Of a stretch of 64,000 nucleotides of DNA, positions 1 to 10,903 are shown piece by piece. A program made the position numbers and the translations under genes. The notes beneath the pieces were generated by a model. That model worked only from the letters and a program-made list of their open reading frames with translations, ran no database searches and was not told the origin of the DNA. Position 1 is the stretch's first letter; every line of letters starts with the position of its first letter. The DNA comes from Excoecaria cochinchinensis (taxonomy: Eukaryota; Streptophyta; Magnoliopsida; Malpighiales; Euphorbiaceae): assembly GCA_947683425.1 (NCBI GenBank), contig CANTUQ010000073.1:14923001-14987000 (forward strand). The letters are read 5' to 3'.

Positions 1-1578
1 GAATGATCCAGCAAAGGTATCCTTTCAATAAAAAAGGATGCATTACCACCTCAAATAACCAAGTACAGGGACTTCTATCTCCTCAACAGAAATTTCAGGT
101 TCCAAAGCCCCAATTGACTAGGTAAGGTCATACACATGGCTAGTACAGTCATGAATGCCTTGGCAGCCCAGATTTATGAATTTTTTCTAGCAGCCATGCC
201 TACAGCCTAGTCCTGGTAAATTTTAACCTGCCAATAAAGCCATCAGCTCATAGCTAGATTTGAACATGTAGAAATGGAGAAACATTTATCTCCTAGAGAA
301 TGTACCTTCAAGCTTAGCACACTACAGCATGAAATTATAACGACTTCAATTAAATGTTCATGATAGTACAAACAAAAATTAACTCTTCAGTCAGAAGCTC
401 ACTAAAGCTAATGAAATACTATAGAAATATGAAAATAAGAAGCTTTCAAAACAAGCAATGGCCATTGCCAGCAATTAGAAAACAGTATAATATCATAAGC
501 AAGTTACCATATCATTGTTTTCTTATTCTTCCTTATCATTTTCATAACCCCTCCTGCATACAGTACATGGCAAGAAAATTCCACCAAAGTCCAAGAGACA
601 TCTCGACCACATAATTTCCCGCACGTAAAGATTTAACAATTCTAATCATTTGTCATGCCAAGAAATAAACTTGAATTATTTATATTCTCCCTTACAATTA
701 GTACAAGATCAAATTTTTATATTTTATCAGATATTTTACATTAGTTTCCCGCTCACTAAATTGCCTTTTTCTACATCCTTATTTAATATACTCTTGTTCA
801 GAATTATACATCTTCATCTTGCACATTCAATGTATCAAGTACAGCTCTTGTCTAACATAATCATATGCGAATGTCCATTTAACAATTCTTGGTCAAATTC
901 AATATCATGTGTGCAGTCAATATATATATTCTCGCTCCTGAAAACTATATTCGCCAGGCAATGCACGTTCCATATGGTAATTTGAACATCATTGGTCACT
1001 CAACTCTACAATTTATGATATTTCACGATGTCATAATATAATTAACTTCAATAATCAACCTTTTTCAAACATTTTGCTCAACTCCTATCCAATTCTTTCA
1101 GAGCATCATCCAAACTTCAAGACCAGTTTTCGATTTTCGTCTTTTGATTCATACCATATTTCACAGTTTTGCGTGAACTCAAACACATGAATTCTTTTTA
1201 TTTGAGTAGAATTGAGAGAATTAAAATCATTTCGCATATTCAATCACTCAAGCAAAAGAGGTGTTTGTTGAAAAAATAGGCTAATGCACATAGAAATACC
1301 TAGACACAATTTTATATACATGCAAACATTTATGTACAAGTCAAATTCTTACTAAGCTCAAAAAACAGAGCATGTGATACAATGTTGTTCTAAACAGAAA
1401 ATGACGTCGATCTTGCTAATAAAAATATGAATTCATATTTCCACAAGGAAAATCAAACATCGCAGAGTCCAAATCAGAACCGAAACAGATAACGTTTTAG
1501 CTGATTTTCCACACCCAAAACTCAAAGCTCAAAGTGAACTCCAAGTTAGACACGGATGGAGAAAAAGAGAGGAAGTAC
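1..1578. other. AT-rich stretch without recognisable gene
   Basis: No reading frame here looks coding and no LTR, tandem repeat or RNA gene was recognised. Its position just downstream (minus strand) of a possible leader exon would fit the first intron of a minus-strand host gene, but nothing in the sequence proves that. Confidence 0.3.
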
Positions 1579-1790
1579 CGTTTGGCGAGAGAACAGAAAT
1601 GGAATTCTGCTGAATCTAAGAATGAAGCTTCGCTTTTCTACTTTCTGCTTTGTCTCTTTGCTCTCTTTGCTTTCTTTTGAGTAATTTAATAATTTGTTTT
1701 CTTACGCATAATTGCGGCACTGTGGGAACTTAGTGAGTGAGAGAGAGACAGAGAAAAGACTAAGCAGAGATTTACGCTTTTGCACCGCTG
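1579..1790 (-). promoter_or_regulatory. possible leader exon / 5' end of a minus-strand host gene
   Basis: Read on the minus strand, the segment begins with a CT-rich stretch (repeats of CTCTCT and CTCACTC) as is common at plant transcription starts. It has no long ORF and ends in a consensus-like donor, CAAACG followed by GTACTT at 1578-1577. It lies outside all transposons recognised here. No TATA box or downstream coding exon was found, so this may be an untranslated exon or chance. Confidence 0.25.
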
Positions 1791-1800
1791 GACTGTGACT

Positions 1801-2176
1801 GAGATTTACCAAATGTTGTAAAATATGACCTTACATCCATTCGTCCTGTCAACTGAATAAAGAGTCAACTGATTCGATCGAAATTTTTATTTTTTTAAAT
1901 ATAATTATTAATAAAAAAATTAAAAATATAATATATAAAAAATATATTTAAACAAAATATTAATTATTAAATATTAATATATTAATCATTTTTTATTTAT
2001 TTTACTACTTTTTTAGTAATAATACTAAAAAATTAACCACAACAATTGAATATTTTTATTAAATATTTAAATTTATAAGAAAAATATAATTTTAAATTTA
2101 TAAATTTTTTAATTTTAATTTTAATTCTAAAATTTATTTTTATGCATATTTATATTTATTCATTTTTCAATATTCT
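1801..2176. other. AT-rich spacer
   Basis: Very AT-rich sequence without ORFs, ending at the target site of the Tat element. Nothing else recognised. Confidence 0.4.
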
Positions 2177-2181
2177 GTTAT

Positions 2182-2648
2182 TGATAATATAGTAAATATC
2201 ATTGGATCTAATGCCCATTCAGTCGGCCCACTCAACTGGCAAGGCCCAAGACCTAATAATCAAGAGTAGCAGACACGAGCTTTTAGGCAGCGCACACGCC
2301 CGATCGGCTGATGTGACCGCCAGTCCCATTAGCCGCGTGACATAGGCAACGCGCATGCCTACCACCTGCTCCCTTTCATGTCGCCAAATACCTACTCTGA
2401 CAGCCAGTAATCACTCCCCAGACACTCAAGTGTCCCTCAATCATCTCATATAAATAGCCCAGCTAACGATGGCACCAGATATTGAATCCACAACATTCTA
2501 TCTCTAAAAACACTTTCTCTCTCTAATTTACTAACTTAAGCTTCGGAGTGCTTATGCCTGGTCCGACCGGGCACTTCTTATTGCGGGGTTTTCTTATCCG
2601 ATCGGTTCGCCCTCTCTTTTTCAGATAAAGATTTCTTAGGCTTTATCA
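2182..2648 (+). repeat. 5' LTR of the Tat element
   Basis: Begins TGATAATA and ends TTTATCA. It contains a TATA box, CT-rich runs downstream of it and the palindrome CCGATCGG, which recurs through the element. It differs from the 3' LTR by scattered substitutions, more in the first 35 bp. GTTAT immediately precedes it. Confidence 0.93.
2449..2457 (+). promoter_or_regulatory. TATA box of the 5' LTR
   Basis: TATAAATAG, followed about 45-70 bp downstream by a CT-rich run typical of plant LTR transcription starts. The same motif sits at 10437-10445 in the 3' LTR. Confidence 0.75.
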
Positions 2649-2669
2649 TTTGGTGCTTTCGTTGAGAGC
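2649..2669 (+). promoter_or_regulatory. primer-binding-site region
   Basis: Starts directly after the LTR CA and just before the gag ATG. The TTTGGTGCTTTC-type start resembles post-LTR sequences seen in other plant gypsy elements. I cannot assign the tRNA with certainty. Confidence 0.5.
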
Positions 2670-4394
2670 ATGGCGAACTCACGATCCAACGAGAACACGA
2701 CCCCCATGGACCTTGATCATGACGATAATGTTCGTGCCAGATCAGGCACCTCGAGAAGGAGGGAAGGGCCCATCAGGTCCCCTACGAGGACCAACCTCCT
2801 TCCCGAATTCAATGATGCCACCATGAGGCAACCTGAGGATACCCCTGTCACTGTGAGAGACATGCGCGCTATCCTCAGCGATTTCACCAAGAGTATCGTC
2901 CAAACGCTCAAGAAGGGTAAGATGCCAGCCACTTCTGAAAGAGCCCAGGAGGAATACCTCGTGGGCGAAGACTTCAGAAGGAATAGAAACAAGGGAATCA
3001 TCATTAATGAGCCTCGAGTTCAGGGAGCTCGAAGGGGCGCGGTCAGAACCCCGGGAAGGTATGACAAGGGGAAGCAGATGATGTCCACAAACAGGGGCTC
3101 CCCTTACACCAGCAGGTCCGTCACTCCCTCCATAAGGGATGACTTGTCCTACATGTGTACTCCAAGCCGCAGCCACATGAGAAAGCACAAAGACGAGTCC
3201 ACCGCTACGACCCTGAGTAAAGAGGACCAATGGCTCAAGCAGAAACTCAAGCAGCTTGGCTTTCTCGCGCCTAAGAAAGGTGCCTTCGAAGGGAACACAT
3301 GCGGAAATACTGCCTCCCCATTTTGCAGAGAAATCACTGATGCTGAGCTCCCTCCCAGGTGGATAGATGTGGTCATGGAAAGGTACACGGGTAAGACCGA
3401 TCCTACCACTCACTTGGCTGAGTATTTGACCAAGGTTCAGGTCTACACCTATGATGAAAGGATAGCCTGCAGGGTTTTTCCCACCACTTTGGGAGGAGAT
3501 GCATTAACATGGTTCCACGAGCTGCCTCTGGGATCCATTACGTTGTTCAGACAGCTAAAAGAGCTATTCACCACGAGGTTCATCGTACAAACGCGCGCAC
3601 CAAAGACAGTGAACGACTTGTGTAACCTTTACCAAAGAACCGATGAAAGTCTACGAGACTACATCGACAGGTTTCAGGCTACCATGTCCGAGGTGAGAAA
3701 CGTCAGTGTAGAGATGGCGACTAACGCCTTAACAGGGGGCATCACTGACCATCCACTGTTCGAATCACTCACAATAAGACCCCCATCCAGCTTCGCCGAA
3801 CTCATGGAGAGGGCTAGACGACACATCCAATTGGATGATGCCCTTAGGTCCAACTGGGGAAGAAGGACCAGCATATTGGACCGGCTGCAACATCCGGACG
3901 GTCGCTCTTTCCACAGAGCTTTCGCCCCCGATCGGACAGCTAAAGGCCCAGACAGAGCTGCCAGTTCCAGAAATCCAGGCCAGAGGAAAGGGTCGGGACG
4001 AGACCGGTCTACGCGTTCAGATGATTGGCCCAAAAGAACATACACCACCCTCAATGCTACCCCGACCACGGTGCTAATGTGGATAAAGAAGAAGCACCGC
4101 CAAGTCAACTAGCCCAGGGACCTGTCCGAAAGAAACAGGGCTGCGAGGGATCAAAATAAGTACTGCGAATTCCACCGAGACGTCGGTTATTTAACCGACG
4201 AGTGCACTTCACTAAAAAAGGAGATTGAAAGGCTAATACACCACGGAGCCCTCAAAAAGTTTATAGGCCCGGCCAGAGGGGATGATCCCTGTAGACAGCC
4301 GAAGCCTCGCAGGGACGATCCTAACTCAGATGACGATGAGCGCAGGAACCCAAGAAATGCCGACCCGAGCAGGCCATATGCCGGGGTAATAAAT
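2670..4394 (+). pseudogene. gag: gag polyprotein N-terminal part (capsid and zinc knuckle), Tat type
   Basis: The ATG at 2670 is 22 bp after the LTR. The first 480 residues stay open to an in-frame TAG at 4110-4112, after which the same frame continues into a zinc-knuckle region and protease. Residues about 1-220 are basic and low-complexity. About 229-345 form the retrotransposon gag (capsid) domain, with the TWFHELP motif near residue 280 and a YIDRF motif near 330. The knuckle at about 4164-4206 keeps C, H and the last C of the Tat pattern, but the usual histidine is tyrosine (GYLTDEC). The stop would truncate Gag before nucleic-acid binding and protease, so I call it a pseudogene. Confidence 0.88.
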
Positions 4395-4975
4395 GTGATC
4401 ACCGGAGGGTTATCTTACGGAAAGGATCTCTCCAGAAAAAGAAAGGGGAAAGGTGTCTACCTCTCCCACCAAGCCGAGCAGCCTGCCTCAGTCACCATAT
4501 CCAGCGAAGACGCACGAGACGTCATGTTTCCCCATGAGAATGCTCTCGTTGTAAGAGCTCGGATTAAAAACTTCAAAGTCAAAAGAATTCTGGTGGACAA
4601 TGGCAGCGCTGTTAATGTCCTAACTCTCCAGGCTTACCGAGCGATGGGACTCCCAATCGGGGAGCTGAAGCCGAATGCCACGCCACTGACTGGGCTAGGC
4701 AACGCCACTATCCCGGTAGTGGGATCGGTAGAGCTCTTGTCGAGCTAGGCCAAGAGGCAATCGCTCACGCATGTAAGGTAATTTTTATGGTTATTGACAT
4801 GACGTTTGCCTATAATGCCATCTTTGGCAGGCCATTGCTCTTCTAGACCGGAGTCGTTACCTCCATCCGCTACATGGTAATGAAGATCCCAACCACAGGA
4901 GGCATCGCCATCTTGAGAGGCGACCAAAGGCATCCCGAGAGGCTTATATCACCATGATAAAGCAACAGCGAGAAG
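4395..4975 (+). pseudogene. retropepsin-like aspartic protease fragment
   Basis: Same frame as gag. The active-site motif ILVDNGSAVNVL carries D-N-G in place of D-[ST]-G, as is usual in Tat and related plant gypsy proteases; the downstream part has the hydrophobic GLGNATIPVVGSV stretch. The frame stops at 4746-4748. The rest of the fold (motifs YNAIFGRPLL and IRYMVMKIPT) lies in another frame with a further stop, so a frameshift broke it. Family role: cleavage of the Gag-Pol precursor inside the virus-like particle. Confidence 0.85.
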
Positions 4976-5123
4976 CAATGGTCGTAGAGCCCGGCCTCGA
5001 GCAGCCAGAGCAGGCAACAAGGCCCAGGATGGACCCTGCCGAGGAGACAAAAACGAGGGCGCTAAATAAAGGGAAAAATGTTCAAGTCGGGACCAGACTT
5101 CCTCCTCCCTAGACGAGCCGGAG
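4976..5123 (+). other. junction where RT and RNase H are missing
   Basis: This stretch, rich in Glu, Pro and Arg codons, links the protease tail to the pre-integrase region. No YxDD box, no RT palm sequence and no RNase H motif exist between 4748 and 5124 on either strand. The exact deletion point cannot be placed without an intact relative. Confidence 0.8.
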
Positions 5124-6389
5124 ATGATGGAGATCGACCAAGAGGATGAAACCTGGATGAGCCCAATCAAGCGGTACCTCCAAACAGGTCGGCTGTCCGA
5201 GGACAGAGATGAAGCTCGAAAGGTATCACGAAAATCCCTTAATTACTCCATCATTAATGGTGATTTGTACAAGAAAGCTTTCAGCCACCCTTGGCTCAAA
5301 TGCGTGACAGAGGAAGAGGGAGATTACATCCTCAGAGAACTCCACAAAGGTATATGCGGAGCACACGAGGTAAGCAGAGCTATGGCAAGAAAAGCCCTCC
5401 AGACGGGATACTACTGGCCCAGCATGCTCAAAGATGCCCAAGAAAAAGTGAGAAGGTGCCCACAATGCCAGGTACATGGGAGGATCATAAGGTAACACGG
5501 GGCAGACCAACAACCGATCGGGATTGCTTGGCCGTTCGATCAATGGGGGCTGGATATCCCAAGACCTTTTCCCTAAGGCAAAAAGCAGATGAAGTTCCTC
5601 ATAGTAGCTGTAGACCACTTCTCCAAATGGATTGAGGCTGAACCTGTAGCCACTATCACAGTCGAGAGGGTCAAGAGCTTCACTTGAAAAAATATCATCT
5701 GCAGGTATGGCTTACCCAATGTTTTTGTTGCAAATAATAGTAAGCAGTTCGACAGCTCCACTTTTAGAAACTTTTACCAAGGCCTAAACATCAAATTAAA
5801 GTTCACGTCAGTCGCTCATCCCCAAAGCAACGGAATGACTGAGGTCTCCAATCGAACCATCTTGGAAGGGTTAAAAAAGCGACTGGGTGAAGCAAAAGGC
5901 AACTGGACTGAAGAACTGCAGAGTGTCCTGTGGACGTATAGAACTTCGCCCAGGACAGGCACTCATCAAATGCCATTCTCCCTCGTCTACGGCTCCGAAG
6001 CAATGATACCTGTAGAGGTCGGCCTTCCCTCTTACCGATCGGCGCTCTACTCCGAACAGAAGAATGCTCAAGAAAGACGCCAAGACTTAGATCTGATAGA
6101 AGGAAAGAGGGAGGATGCCTACACCAAGATCGCTGCCTACAAGCAAAGAGTTGCTAGGTACCACAATGCTAAAGTGAGGTCAAGAACTTTCAACGTCGGT
6201 GATCTGGTGCTCAGAAAGGCAGACTTAGGCTCGGGAAATGCCAAGGTGGGCAAGCTAATGCCAAATTGGGAGGGACCCTACGAGATCTCCAAAGTCTTAA
6301 ACCCGAGCACTTATAGGCTCCGAACTATAGAAGGGCAAGATGTCCCTAGAAGCTGGAATGTTGAAGTACTTAAAAAGTACTATCTCTAA
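5124..6389 (+). pseudogene. integrase, degenerate
   Basis: The N-terminal HHCC zinc-binding module is readable at 5324-5475 (H-x-G-x-x-G-x-H ... CPQCQ). The catalytic core starts with DQWGLDI (first Asp) near 5545. The second catalytic site, normally SDNG, reads ANNS near 5730, so the second Asp is Asn. The Glu is kept in SNGMTEVSNRT near 5835. The C-terminal part has the plant gypsy motif FNVGDLVLRK and PNWEGPYEI and ends at TAA 6387-6389. Both outer parts are in the gag frame; the core between 5496 and 5834 is split by frameshifts and stops. Role in the family: insertion of cDNA. Confidence 0.9.
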
Positions 6390-6420
6390 TAATGTATTAG
6401 AACTTGGCAATTGCCTGATT

Positions 6421-6426
6421 AATAAA
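6421..6426 (+). terminator. possible polyadenylation signal after integrase
   Basis: AATAAA 32 bp after the integrase stop, followed by a T-rich stretch. It could end a sense transcript before the convergent antisense gene. Such hexamers are common in AT-rich DNA. Confidence 0.3.
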
Positions 6427-6565
6427 GAGGTTCTTTCTTTCACCCCTGTTCAAATTATGTATGATATACAACTTATACGCTAGGCTTGACGTCTATCCCA
6501 AGCTGAAAAAGCGAAAGTTGCTGTTCGTCCGTTCGCAAGATGAAGATCTCTGTTAGGATCGACTA

Positions 6566-6681
6566 GGATGATCTCACCTCCCTAAATCTGTCATGATGGA
6601 GGATCTTACCTCCCCAAGTGTTTGTATTATGGAGGATCTTACCTCCCCAAGTGTTTGTATTATGGAGGATCTCACCTCCCT
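6566..6681 (+). repeat. 33-bp tandem repeat, 3-4 copies
   Basis: The unit starts ATGGAGGATCTTACCTCCCC and is 33 bp long. Two copies are nearly identical; the first and last are diverged. The unit contains an inverted repeat (GGAGG...CCTCC). It lies in the element's 3' non-coding region. Confidence 0.85.
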
Positions 6682-6800
6682 AGCTCGATTATGCAACCTT
6701 TATGCAACTTTACGAGTATTGTCTAACTCGATTATGCAATTTTCATGTAATTCTACAAGTATCACTCAGCCCGATTATGCAATTTTTATACAACCCGAAG
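6682..6800 (+). repeat. degenerate ~50-bp tandem repeat, about 3 copies
   Basis: Each unit carries CTCGATTATGCAA or CCCGATTATGCAA followed by a T-rich part and ACGAGTAT or ACAAGTAT. It directly follows the 33-bp array, still between integrase and the antisense gene. Confidence 0.7.
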
Positions 6801-8052
6801 GGCTCATGCACCAGGTTCGACACCCGCTCCGAACCAAAATGCAAAGGTCGGTTAGCTTATCCGCTAAGTCGGACGCCCCGATCCGAAATTGCGCGGACCA
6901 TCCCAATCCGATAGGGTCGACGATGCTCCCAATCCAGATTGAGCCAAGCGGCCACTGGACTTGAAGGTCACTCCAATTCAGGAAGTACCCAGCTTTATTG
7001 AATTATTTCACAATAGTAAGTTATATGCACTTTAGTGAACTTTGCAAAATTCATGCAATTTTTTCAGAGATTTGCGAATGCACGATCAAAATTGCAACTT
7101 ACACAAAACAAAGATAAATAGCAAAAAATATATTATTCATTGAAAAAGAAAAAGAAAAACATCATACAACTTGTACACATATACAACTTCTAATCTAAGT
7201 CTCTATATCTACAATCTCTATTGCCTCAGGGGGCTCGGAAGGTGTCTCTACATTTTGATCGGGTAAAGCTTGGGAAAGGTCGGCAGCAGGCTGAGAAGGC
7301 TTAGCTACCCCTTCGAAGACAGCCTCGGCGGGCGAAGGCACGTTGACTTCAGCCTCGGGTGGCGCGTCTCTCTGAGCCTGTGGCGAAGAGACCTGCTCGG
7401 AAGCTCCCTCTCTAGGAGCATCTCCTTCATCGTCACTGGATGGCGGATCGAGCAAGGCTGTAGGGTCCTCCATCCAGTTGAGGTCGGCATCGGGGAAGCG
7501 TTTCCCAACTTCATGGATCAGCCGCGACAGCAACTTCGCCTGAGCCTCGCCCATTTGATCAAGCAGCTGCTCCTCTCGGGAGGCGAGTCCCTCTTCAAAC
7601 TTCCTCCCCCAGGTGGCCTCCTTGTTCGCCAGAGTGGCGCGAAGACGATCGCACTCTGCGACAGCTTGATCCCTCTCCTCCAGAGCCTTAGCCTTTTCAG
7701 CGCTTAGAGTTTTACACTCGCCGCCCAACCTGGTCGCCTCTTCCTCAAATTTTTGACACTGAGCACTATCGGCTATTAGGCGTGCCACTTCACCCTTCAG
7801 ACGATCGGACTCAGCGAGCCTCGACTTCAGCTCCTCAATATGGCGACTGGCCTTTCTCCTCGCGACCACCACCTCCTTCCGAAGGCTGGAGACCTCCTTT
7901 TGAAGACCTGACACCTCCAGGCGAAGTGTGGAGTTTTCTCGATGAGCGGAGTCCTGTTGAGCAGCCGCCTCTCCCCTCGCCTTCCCAGCCTCCCTCGCCC
8001 TGGCCTCAGCAAGGCCACCAATGCCATGTAGGCGCTGGCCCCTTCTAATGAG

Positions 8053-8133
8053 CTGCAAAAGGGAAAGAACAATCTCAAGTAAGAGAAGAATTTGCCATAA
8101 GAGGCAACAACAACCAGGCTGGCCAAATCTTAC
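8053..8133 (-). other. inferred intron 2 of the antisense gene
   Basis: On the minus strand it starts GTAAGA and ends with a pyrimidine-rich tract plus TTTTGCAG. The read-through peptide (Cys/Leu-rich) breaks the charged coiled-coil composition on either side, which supports splicing. Confidence 0.75.
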
Positions 8134-8822
8134 CTCTAAAACTTGGTGATTGAACATACTCCACTCTCGAGCAAGCGAACCAGGGTCTCCCATGGCCTTG
8201 TAGTCGTCCTCTTGGAGAATACCCCGGCAGAGATAACTGCCAACTGTTTTGTTGCTCGTTGACCAGTCATTGCCAAAGTTCTCCTTCAAGAAGTCCTGCA
8301 ATGGCACAAGTCGCCTATCCGTTCGTCGAGGTGGATCGCTCGGCACGACAGCCTTGCCTTTGCTAGTTAAAGCAGCTTGTCTCTTTGAGGCCTCTTCAGC
8401 CTGCCTCCTCTCGGCCTCGGACAATCGGGTTTGCCCCTCCTGGGTTGTCTTCCTCAAAACTTGCAGGTCAGGAAGAGGGACGTCCCCAGACCCTTCCTCC
8501 TCCTCCTCCGGCTCGTTTTCGAGTATAACTCTCCGTCGGCGGGGGGGCTGGTCTACCACTTTAGGACGCACGGACGAAGGAGCTGTTTCGACTGGAGCTT
8601 GGCGGGTTGATGTCACAGTGGCTGTTGAGGGAGGAGCAACAGAGATTGGGACAGCGACGATCGGGACACCAGATAAAGCACTCTGCCGCAGTTTCTGCAT
8701 CTTAGAGGCAGGCAAGAGCTTCCGCCTTTTCCTCTCCTCTTTGGCTTTCCGCTCGGCCTCCCTTTTAGCAACAGCCCGGCCAAGGATACGCTGGGACATG
8801 TCATTTCTACCAGCCATTTTAG

Positions 8823-8943
8823 CTACAAACAGACAATAAACAAGATAAGTTTCTCAGATCGAAAATTCACGTCTGACGTAAATCAAATGCAATGCATGAC
8901 TGATGCATGGTGACAATGTTTTCTCCCCGATCCTAATGCTCAC
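8823..8943 (-). other. inferred intron 1 of the antisense gene
   Basis: Minus-strand donor GAAC|GTGAGC and acceptor TTTGTAG. Splicing joins phase-1 exon 1 directly to the exon containing the 540-codon frame, bypassing a stop just after the donor. Confidence 0.65.
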
Positions 8944-9875
8944 GTTCTGCATTCTCAGCGTCTTCAGAGCTAGAAGAGCCAAACAGCGTGGTCAGGAGAA
9001 AGCTGGACTGATAGGGCTCTCCATGCCTGCTCACGGCGTCCATCAGCTTCTTAATATCGCCCTCATACATGGGCTGACCGACTGCTAGGTCCTTCAAGAT
9101 TTTGGCTCCCGACCAGAAAGTATCTCTCCTTGTACCCCTTCATCGAGGTGGGGATGAACATTAGTTTCTTCTTTGGGAGGCTGGTGAAGAAGTATTTTGT
9201 CCCATCGCTTCGACCCGATATGTAGAAGAAATGGGTGAAAAGGTCCAGAGTTGGCGCCACCCCCTCTATTTTGCAGAGGATTTTAAAGCACGCCACAGAC
9301 CTTAAACCCGTTCGGATGCAACTGATTAGGGGCGATCCCATACCCCTCCAATATCGCCATCTCGAAGGAGCCTAGCGGGAACCTTAGGCCTGCATCTAAG
9401 CTCCAGAGGTGGCAAATGAACCACTCGTTGTTATATTTGCCAAAAGGTCCATCTGTCACCGCCATCGATTCTGGGCAGGCCGCCACGGATACGTCATCGG
9501 AAAAGCCGTATTTGGAGGGGATTTTAGCCACCTTCCCAGCGGTCAATCGAGAGTGTAGCTCGAAGGCTGGTTTTTTTCATACCTATCCAAAAAACTCTTG
9601 TCTAGCACCTCACCACTGCTGGAAGCCATCTTCAACAAGCGAGAATGGAGGAAAGGTGCAATTATCTAACTTCTAAATGGAGTGGATGCAGAAAGAAAGT
9701 GAAAGGCGAAATGAAGCAGAAAGCAAAGAGGAAAAATTACTTACTTGATAAAAGGGACTTAAGAAATTTGAAGAAGAGGCAAGGGATGATTGCAGAAATC
9801 TGGGAGTTGAGAAGGATTTTTGGCAGAGCTTCGCTAGGGATTGCAAAAGTAAAAAAGAAATTCTTTTGAAATCCC

Positions 9876-9884
9876 CTATTTATA
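9876..9884 (-). promoter_or_regulatory. TATA box of the antisense gene
   Basis: TATAAATAG on the minus strand, about 250 bp upstream of the inferred ATG. This is the same octamer-type box as in the LTR. Confidence 0.65.
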
Positions 9885-10154
9885 AGCCAGAGCTTCCGGA
9901 GCACGCCAACCGTCACGCCACTAGAAGAGCGCCACGTGTCAAAAGGCATTATGGCTGTGCGCAGAATGAAGCGTCACCCTTGGAGCACGCGCGACATTAA
10001 ATGGAAACAGCTGTCCAAGCAGGCGCGTCTCTTCAGAAAAAGTGCCTCCTAGTTTCAAAAATCCCGCCAATGCGCGTCTTCGGATCGGGAAAATTCAGAA
10101 CTAATTCCATCCGAACGGACCTACAAAAGGTAAATTCATGCCCGATCGGACCTA

Positions 10155-10169
10155 TTGAGGGGGGACAAG
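10155..10169 (+). other. polypurine tract of the Tat element
   Basis: GAGGGGGGACAAG-type purine run immediately before the TG of the 3' LTR, the expected plus-strand primer site. Confidence 0.85.
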
Positions 10170-10636
10170 TGTAACACAGCAAATATTATTTGCTCTAAGG
10201 CCCATTCAACCGGCCCACTCAACTGGCAAGGCCCAAGGCCTAACAACCAAGAGTAGCAGACACGAGCTCCTAGGCAGCGCACACGCCCGATCGGCTGATG
10301 TGACCGCTAGTCCCATCAGCCGCCTGACACAAGGCAGCGCCCATGCCTACCACCTGCTCCCTTTCATGTCGCCGAATACCTACTCTGACAGCCAGTAATC
10401 ACTCCCCAGGCACTCAAGTGCCCCTCAATCATCTCATATAAATAGCCCAGCCAACGATGGCACCAGGTATTGAATCCCCAACATTCTATCTCTAAAATCA
10501 CTTTCTCTCTCTAAGCTACTAACTTAAGCTTCGGAGTGCTTACACCTGGTCCGACCGGGCACTTCTTATTGCAGGGTTTTCTCATCCGATCGGCTCGCCC
10601 TCTCTTCTTCAGATAAAGATTTCTTAGGCTTTATCG
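10170..10636 (+). repeat. 3' LTR of the Tat element
   Basis: Begins TGTAACACAG, ends TTTATCG, same length as the 5' LTR. TATAAATAG lies at 10437-10445. It is followed by the target duplicate GTTAT. Confidence 0.93.
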
Positions 10637-10845
10637 GTTATATTTAAATTATTTAGTTATTAAATATCTAAAAAAATATAAAATAAAAATATAGTGAAAA
10701 CAATTTCACATAATGTTCAATCTTATCAAGTTTAATACTAATATAAATTAATTTTATCATCAAATATAAATTTTTAATCGAACAATATTCAACAACTATT
10801 AATCCAGATTATAAAAATATAATTTAGAATATATTTTATTTTTTT

Positions 10846-10903
10846 CGGTTCAACCCGATTTTCCCCGGTTCAACCTGATTTTTCCTGTTCAACCCAATTT
10901 TTT
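10846..10903 (+). repeat. ~20-bp tandem repeat, 3 copies
   Basis: Three units of the form GGTTCAACCYGATTTT. Related GGTTCAACCGG sequence follows at about 10975. The composition resembles ends of small plant DNA-transposon derivatives, but no matching terminal inverted repeats were found. Confidence 0.6.

Larger units (their letters stand above)
7195..9629 (-). pseudogene. spliced antisense gene of the Tat element (putative gypsy-type transposon / Transposase_28-like protein)
   Basis: Minus-strand gene convergent with integrase. I infer an ATG at 9629-9627, exon 1 to 8944, intron 8943-8823, exon 2 8822-8134, intron 8133-8053, exon 3 8052-7195. Exon 1 contains FGKYNNEWFICHLW and LRFPLG, typical of the 'putative gypsy type transposon' domain of plant Tat-lineage antisense ORFs. 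Exon 2 is basic, then polar; exon 3 is a long heptad-rich coiled coil with an acidic Pro/Ser tail. The 81-bp second intron is a multiple of 3, so a single 540-codon ORF reads through it. Exon 1 has three frameshifts, one beside an A-run near 9575, so it is now broken. Function of the family is unknown. It has its own TATA box upstream. Confidence 0.8.
2182..10636 (+). mobile_element. non-autonomous Tat-lineage Ty3/gypsy retrotransposon lacking RT and RNase H
   Basis: Two 467-bp LTRs (2182-2648 and 10170-10636) align along their whole length and are bounded by a 5-bp target duplication, GTTAT, at 2177-2181 and 10637-10641. The left LTR runs TG...CA; the right one ends CG through one substitution. 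Order inside: PBS-like site, gag, retropepsin, integrase, two tandem-repeat blocks, an antisense spliced gene, polypurine tract. Protease sequence gives way to pre-integrase sequence within about 200 bp (4930-5124), where an intact Tat element carries RT and RNase H. Several stops and frameshifts also disable the proteins, so any past mobility would have needed a helper element. Confidence 0.93.

Noticed and set aside
354..985. Plus-strand ORFs of 86 and 111 residues near the window start
   Set aside because: AT-rich chance frames without recognisable domains.
2717..3413. Minus-strand ORFs up to 223 residues opposite gag
   Set aside because: Shadow frames of the GC-richer gag gene; no known motifs and no promoter.
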